Positions 34,638 to 48,221 are shown, numbered from the stretch's first letter. The stretch is 64,000 nucleotides of DNA from Hydractinia symbiolongicarpus (GCF_029227915.1 NC_079875.1:8367001-8431000), one strand, 5' to 3'. Made by a program: numbers and translations. Notes: generated from the sequence alone by a model not told the origin.

Positions 34638-37600
34638 CTAGCTGGTTACGACATCTTGTAATCTCTTCATCCAACGTCGAAGAGAATTATCGACGCGAAG
34701 AAAATAACAGAAAGACGCAAGTAAGATGGGTACAGTTACTAGAAAACACGCCGCCTCGAAGAGAAAGCGAGGAGCGAATATTTTCCACACCATCAAGTGA
34801 CGTCGGTGAATGGCAGCCGATGATGCTGTTATGGCAACCTAGTAAATAAAAGCAATACTTAAAAATCAGAAACAGGGTTATGAAAATGAATTTAAAAGTA
34901 AAGGGGTTATTGTAGTGACTTAAATGGCTACTACCATGGTCTTAGAAATTTTGAGTTTGGTTTTAGAACTGTTAGAAGTGCTAGAAGGTATTAAAGTTAT
35001 CTTAACTAGTATAGGTTATTCATAAAAATAAAATAAGAAAAAGCAATTGAATAATTTCTGGAGTTATATGCATTGATAAAACTTTTTCAATGAAAAAATA
35101 AAGGACTAATTTCAATGAATGAAAATAAAAAGGACTAATTTCTTGTCTCACTTCGAATTCTTTACTTTGGTTAAAAAACCGTCTTACTGGATGAAAATCG
35201 CATTAATACCACTCCTAGTTATTACAAAAGGAGAAACATGCAATCCTATTTGTATTTTATTTAAGAAAGAGTTTCAGGAAAAGAATTATGAAGGTTCTGT
35301 TGCTGTTTTTGATTCGTCTCCAAATGTATTGACATTTGGAACATTTTTAAAAAACTTAAAACCAGTTGCACCAGTTTCCTCTTGCATATTCCATCTAAAG
35401 AAGCTCTGTAAGGACACAGTTGAAGTAAAAATATTTAAGGGGACAAATAAAAAAACAATAAACAAACCTTAAGCATTAATACTCCTATATATAACACTGC
35501 CATTCGGAAAAAATTTACACGGGAAACGCTCTCATGATCAAATATGTCCAATTCGCTTTCATTGTTATTCGGCTTTGTATGCGGCGTCAGCCGACCAAGT
35601 ATAAACAATAATGGTAGAGCCAATGTGCAAACGATTTGCGAGGAAAAGGTGTTTAAAATAACCACAAGAACTAAAGAAAAATTCAAAGCATTTGTTAATA
35701 TAATCGATAATAGCAAAAATAAAACATATTGACTATATTTTTTATAGAGTACTAGTCGTTAGCCCGTGGAAAATCCACGGGTTCGCCCGCCCCTTATATT
35801 TACCCGTCGCAACAAAGTGGATAAAAATATATCGCATTTGATATTCGTGTTTCCGTAACATCATTTTCTAACTCAGCAGGGGGTCCGCACAGAGACAGAC
35901 AGACGGAATACGGCTATTATAATAGAGATAATTGATCAAATTTAAAAAAATTCTGATTAAATAGAATAATAGAAATTAAAATTTAAATTTAAATAACAAG
36001 CTTATCAAATCCTTTTTTGTTATCTTCTTAACTTGACTAAATTGGCATGCCTGTAAATTTTTAACTCAACTAAACTTCAGGAAGTGCTGCTTTGGTGGCG
36101 TTTCATTTTCATTTTCACGGCCAAGGCCCCTAAAGTGTGCCTCGATTTGAAGAAGAGGTCATGTATGATCTTATTAAATAACAAGCTGGTAATGTGGCTG
36201 GTAATTTAGTTGCCGTATAATTTGAAAATTTTTGATTGATTAAGATTGTACTGAGGTTTTAAAAATCAATGCAAATTCTGCAAAAAAAGTAAAAAAATAA
36301 AAAAAATAGAAAAATGTGTGGCATATCAAAGATAATTTATTCGTGAAATATAGTTTTAAAGGCATTCCATCCGCAGGAGTTATAATTCCCTGTCTATCTT
36401 TTCAAAACAAATTTAATTTGGGTAATTTTTTAGTTAACTTTCAACTATTATAATAAATGGCAGAAGGGATTTAAAGTCAACCCAGAGAAAGCTTTAACAA
36501 AAGTTCGTTAAATTCCAAATAAAATTGTGTAAAAACGACACTTAATTTTCATAATTTTTACAAAGCTAAAGGTAAACAAGGGAATACGACAGTTTACCTT
36601 GTGGTACAATCTCTGGTAATGAACCTTTGAAACCAATGTAAGCCGATTGAAATCGAATAGCAGGAATTGTAGTTTGATGGCCAGTCGCATAGAATCCATA
36701 AGAGGAAAAGAATACCCATGTTATAACGGATACAAACATTTTATCTGAAAAGTAGATTGACAATTTTGAATTACTGGATCCTAAGCACTTTGGTAAGCCT
36801 ATAGTTCACACAAGTAATTGGCAGAAGCTATAACAATTTTCCAGTTTAAATTTAAGAAGCCAATGAAAAAGTAACGAATTGAACACCACTGAAAAGCTGA
36901 TGGAAAATATATATATATGAATGCAACTAATATTTGGTTTACAGACAAGAATTACATACACAATGTCTTTTAGCAAGTGTTACAAGAAAACCACGGTTAC
37001 GTTAATCACCAGACTAAATAGTTTTGGCCTAAAAATTAAGAAGTCCAGAACATTCTTGAAAAAACACCAAAAATTTTGAGTCTTAAGAGCTTCTATGAAA
37101 AGCAGCAATTGATATAACTCGGACACAGTCTAAATACTATAAGTACAAACAAAAGTTGTTTTATAATAATTATGTTAAGTAAAACCAATGTCAAAGTGTC
37201 AAACAGCATGGAAACTTACCATACGAAGACAGCAGCACTGCATTATGAAAACTAAACAAACGACACATCCAGTAGCCAGAACACCAAATCAATAATAAGG
37301 GAAAGCTCATACCATCAGTCAAGATTAACGACACAACCATAATAAAACAATATAAAAATATTATCAACGATGAAGAATACAGGGTCCTTAAGCCAAATAC
37401 AACAGGCGGTTTCTTTTCTCTCTCACCATAAATATTTCCATTTATTTTTTCTTTAATTTGCGAGTAAAGTCCAGGTATGGTATTAGAATGTTCGCTTTCC
37501 GGTTGTGTGTGCTGATGTATGACAAATAAACATAAAGGATTGTATACAAGCGAACATAAAGAAACAATAAACATAAAATATACGAATCTGGGTAGTACAA

Positions 37601-40600
37601 TTTGCTGAAAGTAACCCACATCAAACAGCATGGTAAGTTTGTCATTTTGCACTAACTGCAGATTCCAATGCAGTGAAATTGCAATGCCAAAAGTGATGCT
37701 GGCATATTTCATAATAAATACACTAGGACCAAACCCCTTCAAGTTTCCTCTTTTCTTAATAAAAGCAAATGTTACACCAGTCAACAATAGAACAGCAACT
37801 AAAGCCAACAATAAACGTTCGTGTGCATAGCCTTTGGTAAATTCAGAAAGTAAAGAGACCAATGGTAACGAATAGGGCGAAATGTTACATTGCAACTGCA
37901 TCTCCCGACAAAACCAAAAATATTTGGTCCATCGTAATGACAACATTGTTGCTATGACGACTCCATAAAACAGTACACTTTGGTTATTAAATAAACAGTG
38001 CAACATTTTACTTTTTAATGTTGTGAAACTTCGACTGCTTTTCATTGCATTGCTAGATTTGTGATCACGTAACATGGAGAGGATTTGGTGCATACTGTAC
38101 ACCAAAATAAATGATTGGCAATAAAACAAAGTCACAGAGTCTTCATAAATAATATAACTGTTTGCAAAGAGTTGTGCTAAATATACACCAAAACATAATA
38201 ACACGAAAAGACTCAACTTGTATTGTCGCCACACTAGAAGCAAGTTGTGAGCTGATGCAAATGCAACATGTACACCGCTGGAAAACAACCACAGACTAAA
38301 TGAAAATGATGTAGCTACAAAAACATATAAAGATGCTGACTCTGCATATTCTGAAGACTGTGCTAAATAAAAACCACCAACAAAGCATAAACTAAAACCA
38401 CATAAGTAGATAAATCGTGACTCGATTAAGTTAGTGTCGGTTATAAAGTATGGTGTAACAATAACAATGATCGCAATAAATAACATTAAGGATACACCCA
38501 TACTAATAGAAACCAAATCGAACTTTGCCCAGACACTTTGGCAAATATTCTTCATGTGTTGCAAAACATCCTGGAATGAATTTCGAATATGTTGTAAATC
38601 TTGGACAAGCTCTTCAATTTCTGTTCGTTTCCCGGATAAGATTTCGTTATCTGACCAATTAATAGTCACTAGACCGTCTAAAAATTCATCAAACTTTTCT
38701 TCAAGGAATTCAAATGTTGTTCTCACAGCTTCAATGCGTTCGACTGGAAGATCTCCAGAAACAGTCTCGTATTGACTTACATAGGATAAAATCTGTTTAC
38801 AATTTAAATACGATACATAGGCATGGTTGATTTCTTTGAAAACGTTTGCAATAAAAATTGTATCATTTTTTAATTTTCTATTTTCAGAAAGTTGGTTGTG
38901 TATAAAGGTTGGTAGAAACTCATTGTAGTCACCAGTGAAAAAATCTGGAATGACAGACCCCAAGTTGGAGAATGGGATCGGTAAATCCAAAAGGAGAGAT
39001 AAGGTAGGTACAATGTCAATCTGTGAAACTTGTGGAAGTTCATGCGAGTTCTGAAAAAAAAAATATAAACTCTCTAAAAACACTAGCCTGATTTCAAAAA
39101 CCTTGTGCAGGAAGATCAAGGAACATACGCTACCATTGTAACCAGAAAGACAAAATATAGCTATTATTATTATAGACATAGGTCTTATTTTAATCTACAC
39201 ATATTTTTTTATAAGCAACTCCAATTTTTATTTCAGTCTGGAGTTACTAAGGAAAATATGGATTCTGAGCCCTAAAGTTGCTAAGTAGTTGCTAAAAGGG
39301 AAAACTTCAGTAAATTTGCTATGCATACAAACTTAAGGAGGAAACGAGGAGAATAGTGAGAACGTGCAGGACGGTATTACAGAGATTTTAAACAATTGCT
39401 GGACAATTTTGTTTTTTTTAATATGTTGAGGACCATATTAAGTATACATTGTTTTGTCTTAAATTTTGTTTGTTTGTCTGTTTCTCAGTAGGTAGCTTAA
39501 AACATCTTTCCTGTCAGGAAGAGTTGCTAGAAAGTTGCTTAATTATTGAGTTAAATTTGAGACCTTGGCAACTCAATGCTTATAAAAAGGCGTATACTAC
39601 TGCATCAACCACACTCATGACGTAGTGAGTCACTCATGACATGGCAATTTTTAGCAAGAATGTGTTTCCTTTTTTTTAAAGAGAATTCGAGGTATAAAAC
39701 GAAAGTTGTTTAACAAGTCTTTTTAAATTTTTTAAAAAGTTCTCTTCGTTAATCATGCTGCATATTATGACATTTGACATTTTCTGTCATCAGTAATTTT
39801 TGACATGTTAATTAAAGCATAGATTTTATAAAGGTGAATTGTTTAACATAATTATTTTTTTCAAAATGGCACTTCTTTGCTCTTCCCAGGCCTCTTAATT
39901 TTTTATTGACGACCCAATAACTTGAGATCTGCAACTTAGTTTGCAATAAAATTTTCTGGGTAAGCTTGTATAGGCCCTATATTTTTACTCACAAAATTTG
40001 ATTGCAAGCCGACATGCAGATCCCAAGTTATGAGGTTGTCAGCAAAAATTAAGAGGCCTGGGTCAAGCAAATAAATGTCATTTGGGCCAAAAAATTATGT
40101 TTATCAATTGATCAAGTTTGAAGGCACATCCCTTAACAGGTCTAAAATTACTGATGACAGAAACTGTCAAAATTTGCTATTGACTAAACATAAAATATTT
40201 TACCAAAATGACACTTGTTAGCTCATTTCAGATCTCTTAAATTTTCTCTAATGACCCTAACTATGGATCTGCAACTTAATTTGCAATAAAATTTTCTGAG
40301 TGAGCTAGTATAGGCCCTTTATGTTTTACTCACAAAATTTGATTCTAAACCGACATGCAGATCCAAGTTATGAAGTCATCAAAAAACAAATATCATTTTG
40401 GCAAAAAAAAAAATTTTTTATCAATTCACTTTTATAAATCTATACATTTATAAAGTTTAATGCACATTCTTTAACAGGTCTAAAATTACTGTAACAGAAA
40501 ATGTCAAAATTTTCTATTATTTAAATACTATAGTCAATAAAGGCCTGTGGAAAAATACACTTAGGCAAAAACAATGAAAAGGAGAACCATCACTTGAATT

Positions 40601-43600
40601 TTGATGATGTCTGCAAAGACCCGTCAATACACAAATTTTTTTTACCCGTTGCCTCTATTGTGCAGAGCTTAAAGCGCTGATCAGGGAAATGTATATCATC
40701 ATGTGCTTTTGATGAACGGTTAATTAAAATTAAATTCCGCCAAAACAAAAAATTCTTTCTTAGAAATTTGTATACCTGTTGCCTTCATTGTATTGATCTT
40801 CAAATGCTGATCAAGAAAATGTACAGGTTGATTTTCTTTTAACGATTGATTAAAGGGATATAGGGTTTTAAAGTTTTCTGATGACGTCATTAACCCGTCA
40901 GTTCCGAAATAGGTGGATTGACCCAGCTTTATGAACTTGGTCCTAATTTGGTCCAAGGTAGACCCTAGTTACCCACGCAGAAGACATTGTCAGTTATTTT
41001 CACCCGTTTCCAAGTTATTTAGCCTTAAATTTAAAAGTTCAAAGTAATTGTTTTAACGTCAAAGTTTGGTAAATTATAGAACAATTTTATAGACCAAGTT
41101 TTTACAGAATTTGTTAAAAAAAATTGTAAAAGAATAAACAACCTTGTAAAAGTCAGACACAGACAGACAGAAGCTTTGTATTATTATAGAGATGACATCA
41201 TAATTTATGCAGCATTAATTAAATCTGAAATTCTGTAAATATGAATATCTTGAGAATTAAAAGAGCTTTTTTAAAAATTTAGAGAAAAAAAAATTTAGAC
41301 TTGTGAACTAACTTTTAATCCATTTTATACCTCCAGGTCCCTTTAATAGTTCTTCCTAAAAAAGCACAGTTGAATTTCATTTTAAATTTAGTTTTGTAAT
41401 GATAATATTTTTCTACAAGAAAAATATTGAATCATAATGGAGTAGACAACTGTCACCAATTTTAAATAATGCAAAAACTCGATCATTAAAAATATATTTT
41501 CATATAGTGTTTTTGCTTTTATGACTGCTTTTGAAACCTGTACTCATTGCAATATATTGAAATACAAAAAATAAGATGTATAAAATCACTGAGCTTATAA
41601 CAGTGTAATGGGTGTAGGAAAACTAATTTAAAAAGCACCTGCGATGAAGAGAAAAGTTTCTTTTTACTATACACAAACAATCCTGCCATAACTTCATCCT
41701 GACTATCTCCACCATGATCTCCAGATATTGTCATGCCGTGATCGCCCATTACCAATAATAGAGTTTCGTCATCAATATTTGCAACTAAGTCTCTGTAAAT
41801 CAATATATCTGAATTTTAGAATATGGCAAACAAAAACGGTATTTGCCTTGTGGAAATAATTTCAAAATTGACTTTGATAATTTGTTTTGTTAATAAACAA
41901 TAATAATTCAAAAATAACATATATAATAATTGTGATAAAAAATTCTATTAATTTTCTGAAGCTGAGGAAAGTTGATTTTCTGGTTAGCAAGTCAGATGAC
42001 AACAACATTTAAAACTGGGAATCTTATACGGCCTACAAAATAAAAGATAGGAAAAAAGAAAAAGGTTTTGGCTTTTTTTAGGAGAGATGTGTACCCATAA
42101 TAAGAAGTTGAGCAATGCAGCACCCTAAAAACCCTACAACAATGGTAATGTCTAACCTGATGACATTATCCATCTCATTAAGCTTTCTACTCATTTCGGG
42201 GTGATGCGTTCCATATCGATGACCACAATGATCGACACCGAGAAAATGAGCAATAAGTATGGACCAATCAGTTCTTTTAACTTCAGGAATTAAATGTTTT
42301 ATGATACCATAGTCAATTGTATCCAAATCTTTAACATTTAGGGCTATAATTTATAAGGCTATAATTGACAAGTTGTTAAATATATGTGATATATAAAAAA
42401 TAGTATTTTTTGAACTGTACACCACCATAATCAAGTCGTCATAAACAATTTTATTTTTCATGTGCGATTTTTGTACCAATGTGTGCACAAATTAGTACAT
42501 GTAAAAGTTACTAAGCAGTTATATTCCTAATCAAGGCTTGTTTAACTGGCATAATGTCATAAACATTAAATAAAATAATATCAATACAAGTTTCAAAGTC
42601 AAAAGAAAGTGTTTACCTGAAAAAGGTATCTTTCTATGAAACTGGTTGGGAAACAACTCGGCCCAAGTTGAGCATCCCATGAAAGATATGTTCATGCCTT
42701 TACGTAAAGCATGATCAAGAATGTTATCTTCAGTGATTTGGTAGCTATCAAAGTTAGTACCAGCATCAATAAATGTTGGAAGACTACCTGAAAGGAAATG
42801 CCCAAGTGTATAGTTGTTTCTATAAAAAAAGATACTATACATATACAAGTCTATATATTTGCACAAAAGAAAAAAATATAATACTGAATTATTTATTCCT
42901 ACACATTGTACAATTGGTAAAATCAATAAATTAGCAGGTAAGTTTAGAAGACAGAAAGTTGAATACTCTGAAAACAGGAAAACTGTTCCCCCTTGTACAA
43001 GTTTTAACAAATGGAGTGAATCTCCTTACACATTTATACCTTATTCCATGAAATTAGCGAGTCAAGAAATTAATGCGGTTCAATGAAATAATTTTGTAAA
43101 AGGCATTTAATTAACACGGTTCAGAAAGGTTGTTTTTAAAAATGCATTTAATTAACACAAATTTAAGAATATTCGATATCACTTGAAGCAAAAATTACGG
43201 CAACAGTAGAAGCTATGGTAATGAAGAATATAGAGGATGATACAAAAGCTATTTTAAAAAAGATCGCTGAAAAAAAACAACCGTTAAGCTATTGTCTGTT
43301 GAGGAGGAAACAGTAGTAAATATGTAAAAAAAATGAATTTTATGTTTTTTAGGCTTTTATATATTATAAAATAGTCACCAAATTACCTGTACTTTAAGTA
43401 ACGAGTCATGAAATAAGTCTTTAAATTAACACTGCATTTAATTAACGGTCATTAAATTAACGCAAATTCATTAAATTAACGCGAATTTTAAAAAACCGTG
43501 TTAATTTCATGACTCTTTAATTTCATGGAATAAGGTAGATAGTGACAGAATCAAATCCATTATACTTTAAGATGTCATATAAGATATAGTCTTGATAAGA

Positions 43601-44078
43601 AATTTTAGAGGGAATAAAGAATCAAGGTCTCACCTGTAGTCATCCCTTTAATGCGTTGCATTGTTGTTGTAGGAGGGTCTGCTTCAAATTTGTACAATTT
43701 TCCACGTCCTGGTTCTTCATTCAGTATATGATGTAATTTTTTCATTTTGTTTTGAAATGGCAATGCAGTGGAAGAGTCCAAGTTGTTGTCGTACTGTAAG
43801 AAGTCATATCGTAATCCATCAATAATGACTAATATGGCTTTATTAAACTTAGGTCTCAGCATTCTTGAGCAAACTGGTTGTGGTTTCTGGTGTACTTGTA
43901 TGCGAGCCGATATTCCATTCCACAAATTACCAACCATCCAGTTATCTTTGTGACACACACTTGAGTTGTCCACAACAACACGTTTTAATAAAAAACCTTT
44001 TGCGAAAAGCAATAAGGCCGAAACAAAGATAATGTATAACCATAGCAACAAAACAAAAATTCGTAAACCAAGAGACAT
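34638..44078 (-). CDS. PIGO: PIGO, GPI ethanolamine phosphate transferase 3
   Basis: Catalytic subunit that adds ethanolamine phosphate to the third mannose of GPI in the ER membrane. Eight exons join in phase: 44078-43634, 42787-42617, 42343-42157, 41792-41639, 39050-37220, 36744-36598, 35670-35468 and 34838-34638, giving 1112 residues (human about 1089). An N-terminal membrane anchor (about 5-30) precedes the alkaline-phosphatase-type lumenal domain: IIDGLRYDF (D87), DPPTTTMQR (134-142), [10 protein letters not shown] (238-247), [14 protein letters not shown] (284-297). Exon 5 encodes [17 protein letters not shown] and most of the multi-span region; the [14 protein letters not shown] motif is in exon 6, and the C-terminal [18 protein letters not shown] is in exon 8, outside any long ORF. 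An acceptor (TTTTTTTTTCTTAG) is 24 nt before the ATG. Introns 1, 4 and 6 hold transposon-like repeats. No damaged residue was seen. Confidence 0.96.
35751..35930 (+). repeat. Dispersed repeat, ACTAGTC...CCCGTGG family, in PIGO intron 6
   Basis: ACTAGTCGTTAGCCCGTGG, the perfect pair CCCGTGGAAAATCCACGGG, GTTCGCCCGCC, then AGACAGACAGACGG and a TATTATAATAGAGATAA end. Confidence 0.7.
39773..40171. mobile_element. Nested-palindrome element, copy 1, in PIGO intron 4
   Basis: Outer arms: TTTGACATTTTCTGTCATCA at 39773 against the complement ending 40171. Inner arms: CCCAGGCCTCTTAATTTTT at 39885 against the complement ending 40062, with similarity extending about 60 bases inward. The whole unit folds on itself; no coding capacity. 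Confidence 0.75.
40172..40511. mobile_element. Nested-palindrome element, copy 2 (direct, adjacent)
   Basis: Repeats the inner part of copy 1 in the same orientation (GATCTGCAACTT...TTTGCAATAAAATTTTCTG...AGTATAGGCCC...CATGCAGATCCAAGTTATGA) and the right outer arm (ACAGGTCTAAAATTACTG), with decay of the left arm. Confidence 0.65.
40528..41193 (+). repeat. Dispersed repeat, long form, in PIGO intron 4
   Basis: Begins ACTATAGTCAATAAAGGCC(TGTGG) and ends ACAGACAGACAGAAGC...TATTATTATAGAGATGA. Interior blocks are shared with 7026-7560. A segment around TGTTGCCT.CATTGT..GA.CTT is repeated within the element (about 40648 and 40778), suggesting internal duplication. Confidence 0.65.
43037..43537. mobile_element. 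TA-flanked MITE in PIGO intron 1
   Basis: Left TA + CCTTATTCCATGAAATTA...GAGTCAAGAAATTAATGCGGTT; right the inverted copy ending GGAATAAGG + TA. Interior has short ATTAAATTAACGC repeats. No transposase. Confidence 0.7.
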
Positions 44079-44109
44079 TCTTTCATCAATAATTGTATTT
44101 TTCTAAGAA

Positions 44110-46148
44110 AAAAAATTTTACCTTAAAAAGTTTATGTTACTATGGAGCAAACAGCATTCGTTATACACATCATAAAAACCAGAAATCTACCCTTAAAAAT
44201 CATGGTTTTACCCACTTTTGTTAGAAATTTATCATAACTGTCTTTATATATATACATGGTTTTTGATAAAGGATGAAAAGAATATAAAGACTTATTTAAC
44301 AATGCTTGAAAAGTAATTTTAGGGGTAATAAAATGACAAATCTTAAATATAACCAAAGTTGTATTAATTTTTGTCTTGCAAACATTAGATTAGTCAGTTT
44401 TATTTGTTAATAACATCAGGTAGAGTGCAGAAAAACATCCCAGTTCAGATTTAATACAAAATTATCACATTTTCACTCTACATAGGATATTATATACAGT
44501 ATTGATTCAGTTAACTGTAGTTTTAAAAAAATACTAAAATAATATTTTTATATTTTTTATTTTGAGGTCAAACTGATAAACCTAACAATTTTTGAAGTGT
44601 TATTTTTTATCAATTTTGTGGCATGAGAATAAAGAACATATATACAATATTGCTTAGAAAGTTCCTAGAAACAAAGACAAATATATACATAACTCAACCC
44701 TTAAAATTAAACAATTTAGAGCATTTTTATCAATTCAGAGTTGGCATTCTTTTTAAAAGTCAAATTTGAGGATAGTTAATAAAACATTTTCATATTTACA
44801 AAAAAAATAAAGGTAATGTCACTGGCAAAAAACAAATTATTGTTATATATATACAACGCAACATTTCTAAATAAAATAATACATTTTAAAAATAAAAGCA
44901 TGTGACAGGGTTTTAGAATTTAGGTTGGAGAATTAAAGAGTTTTGAGCAGGAATGCAGCCCTGCAATTTAAAAATTATGTGCTTGTTAATTTTTTATTAA
45001 TTTATTTTTCATGACACAATCAAAATACTTAATACTTGCTATTATGATACGTTAAAGGACCGTCTCCTTCATCATTTCAGATTGAATTGATCTTATCAGG
45101 ATTGTTTCATCATTTTTTTAAATCGTACTATTTTATAAAACAAACGTAAAACGTTTTCAAACAATTTGAAAACGATTGTAACTTACTAATTTTTTAAGAT
45201 CAAAAAGTGGAAGCAAATGGAAGAAGAATGGTATACAATTGGGATACAATTTCAATGCTATATTTTAAAATGAAGTCTGAAACAAATTTAAATTGTTTCC
45301 TCAAATCAATTAAAAAAAGATACATTAGTTACGTAAAACTATTTGGACATTCCTACCTCAGTTCAACAGATATCACAAAATTTACGCAACCTTTAGTTTA
45401 ATTGCATATATAGTTTCAAAACCAACCGATTGAGACTTTTTACGAGCCCCAGTAACGTTTCTGCTTTTTATGATCATATTATTTTAATGGCTTTAAAACA
45501 AACTATGGCTATGTTATCACTTTCTATGATTCCATTTTAAAAGTTTTTAGACAATCTATGGCAATGTTTTCACTTTTTATAATCCAATTTTTTAGTTCGA
45601 TATAGGAAAATATATATATGTAGTTTGATAATTAAATTTCTTTATAGATATATTAAAAACAATTTTGAAATGAATTGAATCGAAACAAATTTGACGAAAG
45701 CATTGGCAAATGAACGCGAAACGGTTTGGAAACGATTACAAAACAATTTTCAAATCAACAAAGCCAATTAACACGAATTTTTAAAATTTATTTCAAAATC
45801 GTACAGGGATTATTTCAAATAAAATATTATATATATACAAATTGAAGCAATTATTCTTGAAACAATCGAAAGACTGTTTTTTAAACTCTTCATAAAAAAT
45901 CCTGATAAATTTAAAACAATTGACTACTAATGTCTAAAAATCATCAAAATATGATCGGTATTTACGAACTTGTCATAAATAAATGTACATCAAGCACAAA
46001 TATTTCTTAACAGGGAGCAAGTGTCAATATTTTTTAGCTTGAATATGGTAAGAAATACTTTACTAAAAGTCAATCATTTGCTTCAGCACCCCCTAAGCCT
46101 TCTTTTTGATTTGTTCCAGCTCAGTAGAATCCTCTAGGAAGATTTAAA
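44110..46148. other. No gene seen upstream of PIGO
   Basis: Very AT-rich. One small palindrome, CGTTTTCAAA CAA TTTGAAAACG, at 45152-45174. No promoter motif was assigned. Confidence 0.4.
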
Positions 46149-46752
46149 ATGCCTTTCAAACACAAGAGCAGAATGTTTGAAAGGAAAAGAAAAGTTCCTA
46201 ACTATCAACCCTGTGAATTCATGTTGGCATTCAGCTTTGCTGACCTGAAAGCCAAGCTACATTGATTCAAGGACGTGCCAAGGTCAGCATGTCGAGAAAA
46301 ATTCTTTATACCATTGGCAGGACTGACCTTGTTTTAAAGGATGTTGAAGAAAAAAAAAAAAATAGAGTTAAGTTTTATACATCGTTTGTTGTAGACAAAG
46401 GAAAACCACTTCACTCTGTTTTAATCTTACGTAGAATCTGCATTATAAGTTATTTCAGACCTTAAATAATCGACTTTACCGCTCTAAGGGAAACAAAGTC
46501 AAAGTTGTCAATGAAAGGAAGAATAACAGGTCTGTCAAAGATATTAACAAGGGTAAATTTTGTAATTTAAATTGCCAGAGTAAAGGAGAATATAACGTGC
46601 CGACCTGTGAAGTACCTCTAAATTGGTTTTGCCTGCCTTATTTTCGTTGTTTGTCTGCAAAACCTTGCCACCCTTGGGCTGCTAAATGCCAGCACTATTG
46701 TGCCAATGTTCAGTACTTTAGATTGACAGGGCTGTTTATTTGCAAAATGTGA
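46149..46752 (+). pseudogene. Decayed plus-strand coding remnant, Cys-rich C-terminal part
   Basis: Three successive open segments: 46149-46265 (38 residues, starting MPFKHKSRMFERKRK), about 46262-46465 and about 46436-46752. The last has no ATG and nine cysteines, including FCNLNC, CEVPLNWFC and PCHPWAAKCQHYC. The C..C...C.VPL...C spacing is loosely like the Cys-rich C-terminus of piggyBac-type transposases, but catalytic residues are not visible. It is probably a broken transposon-derived gene; the family is uncertain. Confidence 0.3.
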
Positions 46753-47224
46753 ACAATAATGCAGGGCGAAATTTAACAAAGTTTTTTTAAAGAGTACTAA
46801 TAGCATTGCTGACATTCAAAAGTTTTTATTATATATAATATATCATAGGATAGTACAACACCACTCCACACATTTATTTACATTTTCTTTTAGCATAGTG
46901 ATGATACATCATGGATGCTCTGTTCCTATTTGTTTCAAAAAAGTTGGCTAATGATTTGAACCTTGCTTGCTTTACCAAATATACAATTGGCTTGCGCAGA
47001 ACTGCTAAACATGCAAAAACATTTGATTCAGACAAAGATCTTATTAGCTAAGGAATGTGTGGAAGGGTACGTAGCTAGCTAGGTTTTGAATAGCTGAAAC
47101 AAATACCCTCTTTAAATAAGTATAAAGATTGAAAGTTGGTATGGAATGTATCCAAGGACCTTGAAAATAAAGTATATAAACAACCCTCTGTTTCGTTCTT
47201 GAAGCTATATCATATTATAATATA
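46753..47224. other. No gene seen
   Basis: AT-rich sequence between the decayed Cys-rich ORF and the next MITE. Confidence 0.4.
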
Positions 47225-47640
47225 AGGCCCATACACCATCAAAATATGTTGTGTTCGCGTCCTAAAGACCCCGCAAAATGAGTCGGGCGGGCGGTCGGGC
47301 GTATTTTTTCCCGGGATTTTCAGATCGGAGCAAGCAAATTCGTTCCCAGGGCCAAAACAGTATAGCGCCACTTCTCGAAATTGTTTGTAGACCATTTTTC
47401 GCCGTCCTGTAAACTGTCAGTAGCCAAAGGAGTGCCCTAAAGAAATTAATTTTTATCGAAATTAATTTTTGCGAGTTTTTGTCAATTTTGCATCAATTAG
47501 TTCTGGCGAAAAAAGTTTTCTTTTTGAAAAATATCTCGCGAAATTTTTTTCCGGTCTTTTTCCGACTTATTTTTCCGGTTCTTATTACCAAAAGTGAGTC
47601 GGTAGGAGGACGCGAACACAACATATTTTTGATGGCGGCC
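47225..47640. mobile_element. TA-flanked MITE with about 35-bp TIRs
   Basis: The left arm reads AGGCCCATACACCATC then AAAATATGTTGTGTTCGCGTCC; the right arm is its inverse (GGACGCGAACACAACATA...GATGGCGGCC). TA lies at both flanks. The interior has more GC than its surroundings and no intact ORF. Confidence 0.75.
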
Positions 47641-48221
47641 TAACCTTTATTCGTTATTTGAATGAAATATATAAATGACAAAACTTAGTCAGAACCTAAG
47701 ATTACCTACAAAGATTTATTTAGCTGTCTGAATAAGGTCAGTTATGGTCCTCAATGCAACAACGCACCAACGCACGTGTGTGTAGCTATTAACCTGCATA
47801 TCTCTAGCTAGCTAAAAAGCTTCTAGCAGTAGCAATAAAAGGTTTTTAGCAGATTTTTATAGAAAAACTCATTTTACTCTTAAAGACTGCAAATAAATAC
47901 ATCTTCTAACAATTTCTTGACATAAATTTCGCAATTTTGTGCATCACTGCCTGCCTGCCTGCCTGGCCACAGTACATTCCCCTTGACCTTCTGTTCTGTC
48001 CTATGTACCACTGCTAATCCCGCCATTATAGATCTGTTCGCAAGACAATCGGAAATGAAGGTTCGTTTTGGCCCTGGCAGGAAAGGTGTAGGGAAGCAAC
48101 CATATAGGGTTCACACTAGCATAAAGCATGCCGGTAACTTCAAAGGGACAGTTGTAAACAAGGAATTAGTTACACTATTTTTTTATTTGTATAATCTTGA
48201 TGTGCAACATACAATTTATTC

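Noticed and set aside
35119-35472. 117-codon plus-strand frame inside PIGO intron 7, with a GTAAGG donor-like site
   Set aside because: No recognisable domain or partner exon, and no acceptor or start context; it lies antisense within a well-defined intron.
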